Below are positions 17,066-25,558 of a DNA stretch of 64,000 bases, one piece after another. The notes under the pieces are model-generated. The model saw only the letters and a program-made list of their open reading frames with translations. It searched no databases and was not told the origin of the DNA. Numbering within the stretch: the first letter of the stretch is position 1; the number at the start of each line of letters is the position of its first letter. Origin of the DNA: Nitrospirota bacterium. GTDB lineage: Bacteria; Nitrospirota_A; Leptospirillia; Leptospirillales; Leptospirillaceae. Location: assembly GCA_021838585.1 (NCBI GenBank), contig JAKCDE010000002.1, forward strand, positions 89,180 to 153,179. Direction: 5' to 3'. Made by a program: the position numbers and the translations under genes.

Positions 17066-17770
17066 ATGGGACGACACGAACGCGAGGGGTTCCGGACGGC
17101 CCCCGAGGACGAACAGGGCGTTTTCTACGTCTATGAGGCCCCCGTGCGCCTCTGGCACTGGATCAACGCCGGCTCTGTCGTCGCCCTGGCGGTGACCGGC
17201 CTCTTGATCGCCCATCCCTTCCCGAGCCTCATGGGAGAGGCCAGCCACCACTTCCTGATGGGGGATGTCCGCTTTGTTCATTTCGTGGCCGCGTGGCTTT
17301 TCGGGGGGGGATTTCTGATCCGGCTCCTCTGGGCCCTCGAGGGAAACGCCTATTCCCGGGAGCTGTTTCATCTGCCCCTGAAAGACCGCTCCTGGTGGGG
17401 TTCGCTTGGCTACGAGGCCCGTTGGAACCTCTTTCTCGAGGAGCGCGCCCGAAAGTATTACGGCCACAACCCCATGGCCCAGTTGGCCATGTTTTTCTTC
17501 TTCGTCCTGGGCAGCCTGCTCATGATTCTCACCGGGGGAGCCCTCTATGCCGAAGGCCTTGGAGACGGCTCCTGGGCCGACCGCCTTTTCGGATGGGTCA
17601 CGCCCCTCGTCGGTCAGCCCCAGGATCTTCGGACGCTCCACCATCTGGGAATGTGGCTCATCCTCGTCTTCGTGGCGGGTCACATCTACATGGCTGTTCG
17701 CGAGGATATCGTGGGGCGGCAGACTTCGGTCGGGACGATGATCAGCGGCTTCAGGATCTTCCGGAAGTAG
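17066..17770 (+). CDS. hyaC: Hydrogenase b-type cytochrome subunit
   Basis: Membrane subunit that anchors the hydrogenase and passes electrons to the quinone pool. The 234-residue protein has four membrane helices with the family haem-ligand pattern: 'VRLWHWINAGSVVALAVTG', 'FVHFVAAWLF', and 'HHLGMWLILVFVAGHIYMA'. It is 18 bases after the large subunit gene, in the normal group 1 order small-large-cytochrome b. Confidence 0.95.
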   Translation: MGRHEREGFRTAPEDEQGVFYVYEAPVRLWHWINAGSVVALAVTGLLIAHPFPSLMGEASHHFLMGDVRFVHFVAAWLFGGGFLIRLLWALEGNAYSRELFHLPLKDRSWWGSLGYEARWNLFLEERARKYYGHNPMAQLAMFFFFVLGSLLMILTGGALYAEGLGDGSWADRLFGWVTPLVGQPQDLRTLHHLGMWLILVFVAGHIYMAVREDIVGRQTSVGTMISGFRIFRK

Positions 17771-17781
17771 CGGAGGAAAGG

Positions 17782-18342
17782 GTGGAGGACAATATCCTGT
17801 CCGGGCGACGGATCCTTGTTCTTGGGATCGGAAACCTCCTTTGGGCCGACGAAGGGTTCGGGGTTCGCGCGGTGGAAGCCTTCGGCCGGGCCTACGAATA
17901 TCCCAACTCCGTCCTCCTCATGGATGGCGGGACCCAGGGGCTCCTCTTGATGCCCCATATCCAGGAGGCCACCCATCTGCTGATCTTCGACGCCGTCGAC
18001 TTCGGACAGCCTCCCGGGACGATGGTCACGAGAAGAAACGAGGAGGTTCCGGCCTACCTCCACTCCGGAAAGATGAGTCTTCACCAGACGGGATTCCAGG
18101 AGGTTCTGGTATTGTGCGATCTTTTGGGAAGTCGTCCTCCGGAGATGGCCCTCATCGGCCTCCAGCCCTTGGACTGGGATACCTTCGGGGGGGATCTGAC
18201 TACCCTGGCAAGGGAAAGCATCCCGACAGCCCTTGAGTCTGCGGTATCGGTCCTTCGGGAGTGGGGCGTCGAACCTCGGCTCCGCCGGGAGGGGGCCTGC
18301 GGGGAATTTCTATTTCCACGGGCCCTTCAGTCCTCCGTTTAG
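17782..18342 (+). CDS. hupD: Hydrogenase maturation endopeptidase HupD/HyaD
   Basis: Cuts the C-terminal peptide from the nickel-loaded large subunit. GTG 17782 with GGAGG five bases upstream gives 186 residues. The family's nickel-probing residues appear in order: Glu/Asp in 'GIGNLLWADEGFGVRAVE', Asp in 'IFDAVDFGQPPG', and His in 'MSLHQTGFQEVLV'. It is 12 bases after the cytochrome b gene. Its 3' end is followed at once by the HupF gene. Confidence 0.93.
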   Translation: MEDNILSGRRILVLGIGNLLWADEGFGVRAVEAFGRAYEYPNSVLLMDGGTQGLLLMPHIQEATHLLIFDAVDFGQPPGTMVTRRNEEVPAYLHSGKMSLHQTGFQEVLVLCDLLGSRPPEMALIGLQPLDWDTFGGDLTTLARESIPTALESAVSVLREWGVEPRLRREGACGEFLFPRALQSSV

Positions 18343-18359
18343 AAGAAAAGGATCAGGCC

Positions 18360-18656
18360 GTGTGTCTGGGAATCCCCATGCGTGTGATCTCCCCCTCTTC
18401 CGAGTTTTTACTCCAGGCGACCTGCGAGGGCCGCGGGGAGAAGAGGATCGTCAATCTCGCCCTCGTCGGTCCCCAGAGCGAGGGAAGCTTTGTCCTTGTC
18501 TTTTCCGGCCACGCACAGCGGGTCCTGGACCGAGAGGAGGCCCTTCAGATCGACCTGGCACTTGATGCCCTTGAGGCGGCCCTCTCGGGGGAGACGGATT
18601 TCGACCGATTTTTTCCGGAACTTCCCTCCGCCTCCGGCCGGAAAGATCAAGAATGA
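18360..18656 (+). CDS. hupF: HypC-like hydrogenase chaperone HupF
   Basis: A 98-residue HypC-family chaperone starting with GTG at 18360, so the mature N-terminus is (M)CLGIPMRVI with the essential second-residue cysteine. It has the C-terminal extension beyond HypC size that characterises HupF. In rhizobia HupF protects and stabilises the large subunit during cofactor loading under oxygen. A separate true HypC gene lies at 24207, so this is a paralogue. Its stop overlaps the HupH start (ATGA). Confidence 0.85.
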   Translation: MCLGIPMRVISPSSEFLLQATCEGRGEKRIVNLALVGPQSEGSFVLVFSGHAQRVLDREEALQIDLALDALEAALSGETDFDRFFPELPSASGRKDQE

Positions 18657-19459
18657 CCGCCCGGCCTCCGGAGGAACGGCCGGAAGGGGAACCGGTCACC
18701 CGCACCCTGTTCTCGGCTCTCGAAAGAGTGGGCGCCGCTCTCGAACGGGCATTGGCGTCCCCTGCTCTTCCGCAGCGTCCCGAATTGGGGGATCTGACCC
18801 CCGGCGAACGCCGGAGGCTCGTCACCCTCCTGGGGGAGGGTGAGATCTCCGGATCGGTCCAAGCTTCTCCTGGGGAAGACGGAGTGGCTCTTTATGTTCG
18901 GGAATCGTTCCACCCGGGGATCTGGATGATGGGGGTGAAACCTGAGAAGGGCGAGGGGGTGGTTCTGTCCCATATCGAGGTCGGCCGGGCTCCCGGAATC
19001 CTGGTTCAGAGACCGGAGCCCTCCCCGTTCCTCGAATCGGGGGGTCTCGCCTCCGATGATCCGATCGCGGACCAGCTCCGGCCGGAGCTCATGAACGCCC
19101 TGCCTCTTATGATGGAAGCGGCCCAACATCTTGCGGAATACTCTCCGGACAAGAAGAACCACCGGATCTTTCTCAACAAGCTTCCTCTTTCGGAAGGGGA
19201 CGCAAAATGGATCGACCGTGTCTGCGCGGGGGGGCGCATCGCCCTTGCGTCAAAGGGATATGGGGACTGTCGTGTGGTGTCGACCGGTTTTTCAGGGCTG
19301 TGGCGGGTCCTCTACAGTAATCCCGAGGGAATCCCTCTTCTCGATGCCCTTTGCGTCGCGGACATTCCCGACGAGATTGCCGCCGCTCCGGAAGACCTCT
19401 CCCAGTCCCTCGCGGACTATTGGGAGTTCCTGGAATGGGTCGCCCGGGACCTGTCGTGA
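18653..19459 (+). CDS. hupH: Hydrogenase expression/formation protein HupH (HyaF family)
   Basis: HupH/HyaF-family assembly protein of 268 residues. 'LVTLLGEGEISGSV' in the first third and 'YGDCRVVSTGFSGLWRVLYSN' near the end match the family pattern, followed by 'ALCVADIPDEIAAAPEDL'. Studies of HupH in rhizobia connect it to maturation of the large or small subunit under aerobic conditions; its biochemical reaction is not settled. It overlaps its neighbours by four bases on both sides, so the hup accessory genes are probably translationally coupled. Confidence 0.87.
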   Translation: MTARPPEERPEGEPVTRTLFSALERVGAALERALASPALPQRPELGDLTPGERRRLVTLLGEGEISGSVQASPGEDGVALYVRESFHPGIWMMGVKPEKGEGVVLSHIEVGRAPGILVQRPEPSPFLESGGLASDDPIADQLRPELMNALPLMMEAAQHLAEYSPDKKNHRIFLNKLPLSEGDAKWIDRVCAGGRIALASKGYGDCRVVSTGFSGLWRVLYSNPEGIPLLDALCVADIPDEIAAAPEDLSQSLADYWEFLEWVARDLS

Positions 19460-20622
19460 AGGAGCCGGAGCCAGGACCGGGGGAATGCCTCCGAGCCATT
19501 CTGGACCCGGAGGAGGGGGCGGATGGTCCAATGCGTCTGACCCTTTTCCCGAGGGATCTGTCCCATCAGCGGCTTCTCGAAGGGGTGGCGGAAGGGGAGG
19601 CCCTGCGCCGCCTCCGGAGTCTGTTCCATCTTTGCGGAAAGGCCCAGGAGCGACTTGCTTTTCAAGCCCTCCGGGCCGCCCGGGGGAAGCCGCTCGAGGA
19701 GCCCTTTCAAGAGGGGGAGATCCTTCGGGAAAGCCTTTTCGAAAGCCTGCGCTCTCTCCTCCTGCCGATAAACGGCGAGGCGATCCTCCCTTTTACCGAA
19801 AAGGAAGCGTGGAGACATCTTCGGGATCTTGGAAGAAAGGACCGTCATTCGACGGAGAGCAGTTTTTTTACGGGATTTCGGACCCTTCTCGAAGGCGTCG
19901 TGCTGGGCGAGAGCGTCTTCCGGTTCCTGGCCCGTGGAACGGCCGGGGATTGGGACGACTGGCTCCGGGACAGGCGTATGCTCTCACCGGTCGTCCGGAA
20001 GGCGGCTCTTCTGGCTCCCGAAGGGGAGGGGGCCATTCCCTTTCTCCCGGAGCTCTCCCTTCAGGATGCAGGTTGCCTGGAGCAGCTGGCCCGCGCCATG
20101 GACGACCGGGAATTCCTGTCATGGCCCCACCTGGAAGGGGAGGGGCGGGAGACCGGTCCTCTGGCCCGCGAAAGAGAGCATCCTCTGGTGTGGGATCTCT
20201 GGATGTCCGGACGCTCCCTGTCGGCCCGTTTGGCCGCCCGCCTGGTCGAGCTTGCCCGCTGGTCGAAGGGGGAGAAGGACGGTGGGGGAGATAAAGCCAG
20301 GCTGGCGGAGATCCGTTCACGCTCACAGGGTGACGGGGTCGGTATCGCCTGGGGAGAGACCTCCCGGGGACTTTTGGTTCATCGGTGGACCCTAAGGGAA
20401 GGGCGGGTGAGGGGCGTCCGGATCCTGGCTCCCACGGAGTGGACCTTTTCTCCGGAAGGGGGCGCCTTCGCCTCCTGGTGTTCCGCCCTGTCCCGAAAGA
20501 GGAGCTCCGGAAGGGGCCTTCGGGCGCTCGTTGCGGATTCTCTCTGGGTCTTCGACCCCTGCGCCCCGGTTGTGGTAAGGGAGCGTGCTCTCACCGGGGG
20601 AATGGACGGTCGGGATGCATGA
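19456..20622 (+). CDS. hupK: Hydrogenase assembly protein HupK (degenerate large-subunit homologue)
   Basis: A 388-residue protein starting at GTG 19456 (four-base overlap with hupH). It is only loosely conserved but ends in 'SLWVFDPCAPVVV', which lines up with the DPCxxC tail of hydrogenase large subunits after loss of the second cysteine and histidine. That relic, and its place between hupH and hypA, identify HupK. HupK has been proposed as a scaffold on which the Fe(CN)2CO unit is built for aerobic hydrogenases. The N-terminal RxCGxC motif of the large subunit is absent. Confidence 0.75.
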   Translation: MKEPEPGPGECLRAILDPEEGADGPMRLTLFPRDLSHQRLLEGVAEGEALRRLRSLFHLCGKAQERLAFQALRAARGKPLEEPFQEGEILRESLFESLRSLLLPINGEAILPFTEKEAWRHLRDLGRKDRHSTESSFFTGFRTLLEGVVLGESVFRFLARGTAGDWDDWLRDRRMLSPVVRKAALLAPEGEGAIPFLPELSLQDAGCLEQLARAMDDREFLSWPHLEGEGRETGPLAREREHPLVWDLWMSGRSLSARLAARLVELARWSKGEKDGGGDKARLAEIRSRSQGDGVGIAWGETSRGLLVHRWTLREGRVRGVRILAPTEWTFSPEGGAFASWCSALSRKRSSGRGLRALVADSLWVFDPCAPVVVRERALTGGMDGRDA

Positions 20623-20995
20623 ACTCTCTCTGGTGATGAGTCTCCTGGAACTCTGCGAGGACGAGGCATCCCGGGGAGGATTTGAACGGATCGATCGGAT
20701 TGTCCTGGAGGTGGGGGCGCTTTCGGGGGTCTCGGTTCCCGCCCTGACCTTCAGTTTCGAATCTGCCGTCCTGGGAACGGTCTCGGAATTTGCCGAACTC
20801 GAGATCCGGGAGATTCCCGGAACCGGGTGGTGCTTTCACTGCGAAAAGACAGTGTCTCTGCAAGACCCCTTGCGGAGCTGTCCCGGATGCGGGGGCTCCG
20901 GGGTTCTTCCCACGGGAGGGATGGAGTTCCGTCTTTGCGAGCTGATCGTGCGCGACGACCGGTCCGGGAAAATACCGGAAAAAGGAGGGGATTGA
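20615..20995 (+). CDS. hypA: Hydrogenase nickel-insertion metallochaperone HypA
   Basis: HypA delivers nickel, with HypB, to the large subunit. The start at ATG 20615 is fixed by the invariant MHE N-terminus, whose His2 and Glu3 bind nickel. The zinc ribbon follows as CFHC and CPGC. The 126-residue length is only slightly above the usual ~113-118. It overlaps the hupK 3' end by eight bases and the hypB start at its stop codon. Confidence 0.95.
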   Translation: MHELSLVMSLLELCEDEASRGGFERIDRIVLEVGALSGVSVPALTFSFESAVLGTVSEFAELEIREIPGTGWCFHCEKTVSLQDPLRSCPGCGGSGVLPTGGMEFRLCELIVRDDRSGKIPEKGGD

Positions 20996-21807
20996 TGTGC
21001 GTGGAATGCGGGTGCGGGTCTCAGGGGGAGGGCAAAATGGGGGGGCGGGTTCTTCCCCATCACCATCACGATGAAGGCGATCATTCGGTGTCTCATGAGT
21101 CCCATGGGCAGGAGGAGGGCGGAGGGTCTCACCGGAGAATTTCGGTCGAACAGGACATCCTGGGGAAAAACAACCGCATCGCCCGGGGCAACCGTGATTT
21201 TTTCACGGCGAACGGCCTCCTCGTCCTGAATCTTCTCTCGAGTCCGGGATCGGGAAAGACCACCCTTCTCGAGAGGACGATCGGAGCTTTGGGGAACAAG
21301 GTCCCCCTGGCGGTCATCGAAGGAGACCAGGAGACGAGCCGGGATGCGGACCGGATTCGCCGTTTGGGAGTGCCTGCCGTCCAGATCAACACCGGAGCCG
21401 GCTGCCACCTCGATGCCCACCAGGTGGCCCATGCGGTGGGCGAGCTCGCTCTTGTCCCCGGGATGATCCTGGTCATCGAGAATGTCGGGAATCTGGTCTG
21501 TCCGGCGCTCTTCGACCTCGGAGAGACCGCCCGGGTTGTCCTTTTCTCGGTGACGGAAGGGGAAGACAAGCCTCTCAAGTATCCCCGGATCTTTCGCGAC
21601 GCCGACCTGACCCTTCTCACCAAGGCGGATCTTCTTCCCCATCTGGATTTCGAGGTCGAACGGGCGGAAAACGCCCTCCGCTCCGTCAATCCGGGGGGAG
21701 AAATCCTCTCCCTCTCCTCCCGGACGGGGGAGGGGATGGAAGGGTGGTTGTCCTGGCTTTCTGTACGGCGGACAGGGGTCGGGACAGTTCCGGATCTCCC
21801 GGCCTGA
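20995..21807 (+). CDS. hypB: Hydrogenase nickel-incorporation GTPase HypB
   Basis: HypB is the GTPase that powers nickel transfer. ATG 20995 gives 270 residues. The N-terminus has the high-affinity nickel motif CVECGCG, then a histidine-rich stretch (HHHH and scattered His, residues ~20-45) that probably stores metal. The G-domain has the P-loop 'SSPGSGKTTLLE', the switch region 'EGDQETSRDADRIR' and the metal-binding 'NTGAGCHLDA'. ATG overlaps the TGA of hypA. Confidence 0.96.
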   Translation: MCVECGCGSQGEGKMGGRVLPHHHHDEGDHSVSHESHGQEEGGGSHRRISVEQDILGKNNRIARGNRDFFTANGLLVLNLLSSPGSGKTTLLERTIGALGNKVPLAVIEGDQETSRDADRIRRLGVPAVQINTGAGCHLDAHQVAHAVGELALVPGMILVIENVGNLVCPALFDLGETARVVLFSVTEGEDKPLKYPRIFRDADLTLLTKADLLPHLDFEVERAENALRSVNPGGEILSLSSRTGEGMEGWLSWLSVRRTGVGTVPDLPA

Positions 21808-21820
21808 AGCGGAGACAATC

Positions 21821-24187
21821 GTGAAGCCCTCTCCCTCTGGAGCGGAAGCTCCGGAATCCCATGAAGGTCCCGCCGAGATCGCCCGAATCTCCCTTGCGAT
21901 TTCTGGACGGGTCCAGGGGGTGGGTTTTCGCCCCTTCGTCGTCCGGCTTGCCCGGGGACTCTCCCTCACGGGATCGGTGGCGAATGTTCCGGAGGGGGTT
22001 TTGCTGGAGATCCAGGGATACCGGACCTGGCTTGGACGGTTCCTGGAGGCGCTTGCATCGGAGCTCCCCCCCGGGGCCCGGATCGACAGTCTCCGCCGAG
22101 AAGAGCAACCGGTCAGAAGGAATGAAAGATCTTTTGTTCTCCGGAGCTCCCGGAGAGGGAATCGAGGAGAGGAGCGGGATCTCTCGTCCCTCCGTCCGGA
22201 CTCGGCCGTCTGCTCCGACTGCCTTCGGGAACTCTTCGATCCTGGCAATCGTCGCTTCCGTTATCCGCTGATTTCCTGCACCGTGTGCGGCCCCCGGTAT
22301 TCGATCGCCCTTGGGACCCCCTTCGACCGGTGCCGCACCACCCTCCGCCGTTTTCCCCTCTGTTCAAAGTGCCGGAGAGAATATGGGGATCCGTTCGACC
22401 GGCGTTTTCACGCCCAGACCATCGGATGCCCGGACTGCGGCCCGAAAACCTGGTTTCTGGAGGGAGACGGCGGGGGAAAAATGGAGGACGGCTGCCTTGA
22501 GGAGGCGGCGCACCGCCTCCGTGAGGGGGGGGTCCTGGCGCTCAAGGGGCTCGGGGGGGTTCATCTGGCCTGCGATGCCGGAAGCCGGGAGGGGATTGCC
22601 CGGATCCGGGAGCTCAAGGGCCGTCCGGAAAAGCCCCTGGCCGTGATGGCGGGATCGCTCGCCGCCGCGGGGGAGCTTGCCCGGATATCACCGGAAGCCC
22701 GTCGGCTGCTTCTTTCCCCGGAGAATCCGATCGTCCTGCTTCCCGTCAGGCGAAACGCGCCGGTCCTCCGGGAGAGCCTCGCACCCGGTCTCGACAGAAT
22801 CGGACTTTTTCTTCCCTCCACCCCGATCCATCATCTTCTCTTCGGGGAGACGGGACGCTCCCTTCCGCCTCTCGTCATGACCAGCGCCAATCCGGAAGGA
22901 GAGCCGATCGCAGCATCCCTTGCCGAGGTTCTGGGATATTTCCGGGGCCGAGTGGACGGCCTTCTCGTCCACGGCCGCCCGATCCGGGAACGCCAGGACG
23001 ACAGCCTGGCCGTTCCGGAGCGGGAGGGACCCATCCTGCTTCGCCGGTCCCGGGGATGGGTCCCCGCCTCCTTTTCGATCCTCCGGGGAGGAAGTCTGCC
23101 GTCTGAGCCGGTCGTCCTGGCCCTGGGAGGCCACCAGAAGACCGCTCCCTGCCGGATCCGGAAGGGGAGGGCCCTGGTCCTCCCCCATATGGGGGACCTC
23201 GACACGTTAGAGAGCCGGGACCTTTTCCGGAAGACCCTGGAACGATTCGTCGAGCGGGACGGGGGACCTCCGACCCATCTGGCCTGCGATCTCCATCCGG
23301 ATTTTCCCTCCACCCGGATGGCCTTCGACCTGGGGGAGGCGTGGGGGATTCCGGTGGTGCCGGTCCAGCATCACCATGCCCATGTGGCCTCGGTGATGGC
23401 TGACAGGAGCGTCTGTGGTCCCGTCCTGGGGCTCGCGCTGGACGGATTTGGCCTGGGGCCGGACGGGAGCTTCTGGGGAGGGGAGCTTCTGCGGGTGGAT
23501 CGATCCGGCTCGATGCGTCTGGGCCATTTTGCCCCCCTTCCCGTTCCGGGCGGGGCCCGGGCCTTCCGGGAGCCCTGGCGCATGGGTGTGGCCGCCCTCC
23601 AGGCATTGGGGCGTGGGGATGAGGTCCTCCGTCGATTCCGGAACCCTCTCGCCGGAGAAATCCTGGCGGTTCTTGAAGGAGGCCGTTCCGGGCTCATCCC
23701 GCAGACATCGAGCGCCGGACGCCTCTTCGATGCGGTCTACGCCCTTCTCGGTGGACGTGAACACCTCTCGTATGAGGGGCAGGGGGCGATGGAGCTCGAG
23801 TCCTGGGCCCGGAAGGGACGCACGGACCCCGGCGAGAGGCTCGGTCGGTTCCACCGGATCAAGTCGGGCATCCTGGATTTCCGTCCCCTCCTCTCCCGGC
23901 TTGCCGGTGAACCTTCCCGGGAGAGGGGCGCCCGCCTTTTTCACGAGGCCCTTGCGACAGGCCTCTCGGAATGGGTTCAGGACGGGAGGGCGCGGACGGG
24001 CCTCTCGACCGTTCTCCTGTCTGGAGGGGTCTTCCAGAACCGGCTGCTGGCCGGATTGTTCCGTCGGCGGCTCGAGGGAACCGGCCTCGCACTCCTCGAG
24101 CCGGCAAGGGTTCCGGCGAACGACGGGGGGCTGGCTCTGGGTCAGGCCTTTGCCGTGTGGGCCTCCGAGATGAGTCCTTCAATTTAG
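21821..24187 (+). CDS. hypF: Carbamoyltransferase HypF
   Basis: HypF makes the thiocarbamate that becomes the cyanide ligands of the NiFe site, from carbamoyl phosphate and ATP. The 788-residue protein has all four family modules in order: acylphosphatase ('ISGRVQGVGFRPFV'), paired zinc fingers (CSDC, CTVC, CSKC, CPDC), a YrdC-like domain ('RELKGRPEKPLAVMA'), and a Kae1-like domain with 'HHHAHVASVMAD' and 'STVLLSGGVFQNRLL'. GTG start with GGAGA upstream. Confidence 0.96.
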   Translation: MKPSPSGAEAPESHEGPAEIARISLAISGRVQGVGFRPFVVRLARGLSLTGSVANVPEGVLLEIQGYRTWLGRFLEALASELPPGARIDSLRREEQPVRRNERSFVLRSSRRGNRGEERDLSSLRPDSAVCSDCLRELFDPGNRRFRYPLISCTVCGPRYSIALGTPFDRCRTTLRRFPLCSKCRREYGDPFDRRFHAQTIGCPDCGPKTWFLEGDGGGKMEDGCLEEAAHRLREGGVLALKGLGGVHLACDAGSREGIARIRELKGRPEKPLAVMAGSLAAAGELARISPEARRLLLSPENPIVLLPVRRNAPVLRESLAPGLDRIGLFLPSTPIHHLLFGETGRSLPPLVMTSANPEGEPIAASLAEVLGYFRGRVDGLLVHGRPIRERQDDSLAVPEREGPILLRRSRGWVPASFSILRGGSLPSEPVVLALGGHQKTAPCRIRKGRALVLPHMGDLDTLESRDLFRKTLERFVERDGGPPTHLACDLHPDFPSTRMAFDLGEAWGIPVVPVQHHHAHVASVMADRSVCGPVLGLALDGFGLGPDGSFWGGELLRVDRSGSMRLGHFAPLPVPGGARAFREPWRMGVAALQALGRGDEVLRRFRNPLAGEILAVLEGGRSGLIPQTSSAGRLFDAVYALLGGREHLSYEGQGAMELESWARKGRTDPGERLGRFHRIKSGILDFRPLLSRLAGEPSRERGARLFHEALATGLSEWVQDGRARTGLSTVLLSGGVFQNRLLAGLFRRRLEGTGLALLEPARVPANDGGLALGQAFAVWASEMSPSI

Positions 24188-24206
24188 AAAAAGAGGAGAA
24201 CGACCG

Positions 24207-24437
24207 ATGTGTCTTGCCGTTCCGGCACTGGTGGAGGAGGTTCTCGAGGATTCGCGAGCCCGGGTGCGCCTGGGGGGCGTTTCCCAGGAAATTTCGACCG
24301 TCCTGATTGAAGAGCTCCGGAAGGGGGACTATGTGATCGTCCACGTCGGCTTCGCCCTGGGCCGGCTCGACCGCGAAGAGGCGCAGAAGACCCTGAATCT
24401 TATCCGGGAAGCCGCCGGTTCAGAAGGAGGAGACTGA
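24207..24437 (+). CDS. hypC: Hydrogenase chaperone HypC
   Basis: HypC carries the Fe(CN)2CO intermediate between the HypD complex and the large subunit. The 76-residue protein begins MCLAVPALVEEV with the required Cys2 and ends with the usual helical 'LDREEAQKTLNLIREA'. Its stop overlaps the hypD start. A second HypC-type gene (hupF) lies near 18360. Confidence 0.96.
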   Translation: MCLAVPALVEEVLEDSRARVRLGGVSQEISTVLIEELRKGDYVIVHVGFALGRLDREEAQKTLNLIREAAGSEGGD

Positions 24438-25558
24438 TGTCCGATCTCCGGTATATCGAAGCCTTCCGCGATCCGCTCCTGGGGCGATCCCTGCTGGATG
24501 CACTGGCCCTTGCGGCGGGTCGCCTGCCCCGGTCTCCGGTCCGGATCATGGAGTTCTGCGGGGGCCACACCCACGCCTTCCACCGCTTCGGCCTTCTCGA
24601 ACTTCTCCCCCCGGAAATCCGCATGGTCCACGGTCCGGGGTGCCCTGTCTGCGTCCTTCCGAAGGGGCGCATCGACACGGCCATCGAACTCGCTCTCGAC
24701 AAAAGGGCGATGCTCGCGGTCTATGGAGATGTTCTCCGGGTCCCGGGCTCCCACGGAACAACCCTCATGAAGTCCCGGGCCCGTGGGGCGGATGTCCGGA
24801 CCGTCGTTTCGGCCATGGAGGCCCTGACTCTGGCGGAAACCTTCCCAGACAGGGAAATCGTCTTCTTTGCCATCGGGTTCGAGACGACCACTCCTCCCAC
24901 CGCGGCCGTGATCCTCGAAGCTCGCCGGAGAAATCTCCGGAACTTCTCCGTTTTCGCGAACCACGTACTGACGCCTCCCGCCATGGAAGCCATTCTCTCC
25001 GGGACCACGCTCGACGGCGTCATCGGCCCCTCCCACGTCAGTACGGTCATCGGCACCCGGGCCTACGACTTTGTCTCCCGGACCCACAAGATTCCTCTGG
25101 TGGTGGCCGGCTTCGAGCCCCTAGACATCCTGCTGGCCCTTCGGATGCTCTTGGCCCAGATTGCGGAGGGGCGGGCGGAAGTGGAGAACGAATACGCGCG
25201 AGCGGTTGTTCCGGAAGGGAATCCCCGTTCGCTCGCGCTGATCGAAAGGGTGTTCGAAAGGGCGTCCTTCTTCGAGTGGCGGGGGCTTGGAGCCTTGCCC
25301 CGGAGCGGACTGGCGATCCGGGAGGAGTTCGGATTCTTCGATGCCCAGAGGCGTTTTTCGGTCGAGGTCGGTCACGTCTCCGACCCGGGGATCTGCGAAT
25401 GCGGAGAGATTCTGAAGGGAGCCAAGGGCCCCCGGGATTGCCGGATATTCGGGACCCTCTGCACTCCCGACACGCCGGTCGGGGCCTGCATGGTCAGCGC
25501 CGAAGGGGCCTGTGCGGCGGTTTTTCACTATGGGGACCGGGAAGGGGCCGTCTCTTGA
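24437..25558 (+). CDS. hypD: Hydrogenase maturation protein HypD
   Basis: HypD is the iron-sulfur scaffold where iron, CN and CO are assembled. The 373-residue product shows the conserved 'FCGGHTHAFHRF', 'GPGCPVCVLP' and 'AIGFETTTPPTA' motifs, and C-terminal cluster cysteines including 'CECGEILKG', 'DCRIFGTLCTP' and 'GACMVSAEGACAA'. It follows hypC directly and its stop overlaps the proposed hypE start (TTGA). Confidence 0.96.
   Translation: MSDLRYIEAFRDPLLGRSLLDALALAAGRLPRSPVRIMEFCGGHTHAFHRFGLLELLPPEIRMVHGPGCPVCVLPKGRIDTAIELALDKRAMLAVYGDVLRVPGSHGTTLMKSRARGADVRTVVSAMEALTLAETFPDREIVFFAIGFETTTPPTAAVILEARRRNLRNFSVFANHVLTPPAMEAILSGTTLDGVIGPSHVSTVIGTRAYDFVSRTHKIPLVVAGFEPLDILLALRMLLAQIAEGRAEVENEYARAVVPEGNPRSLALIERVFERASFFEWRGLGALPRSGLAIREEFGFFDAQRRFSVEVGHVSDPGICECGEILKGAKGPRDCRIFGTLCTPDTPVGACMVSAEGACAAVFHYGDREGAVS

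Noticed and set aside
15707..17683. 658-codon open frame on the minus strand across the hydrogenase large subunit and cytochrome b
   Set aside because: It lies opposite two certain genes and has no recognisable domain. Same shadow effect as above.
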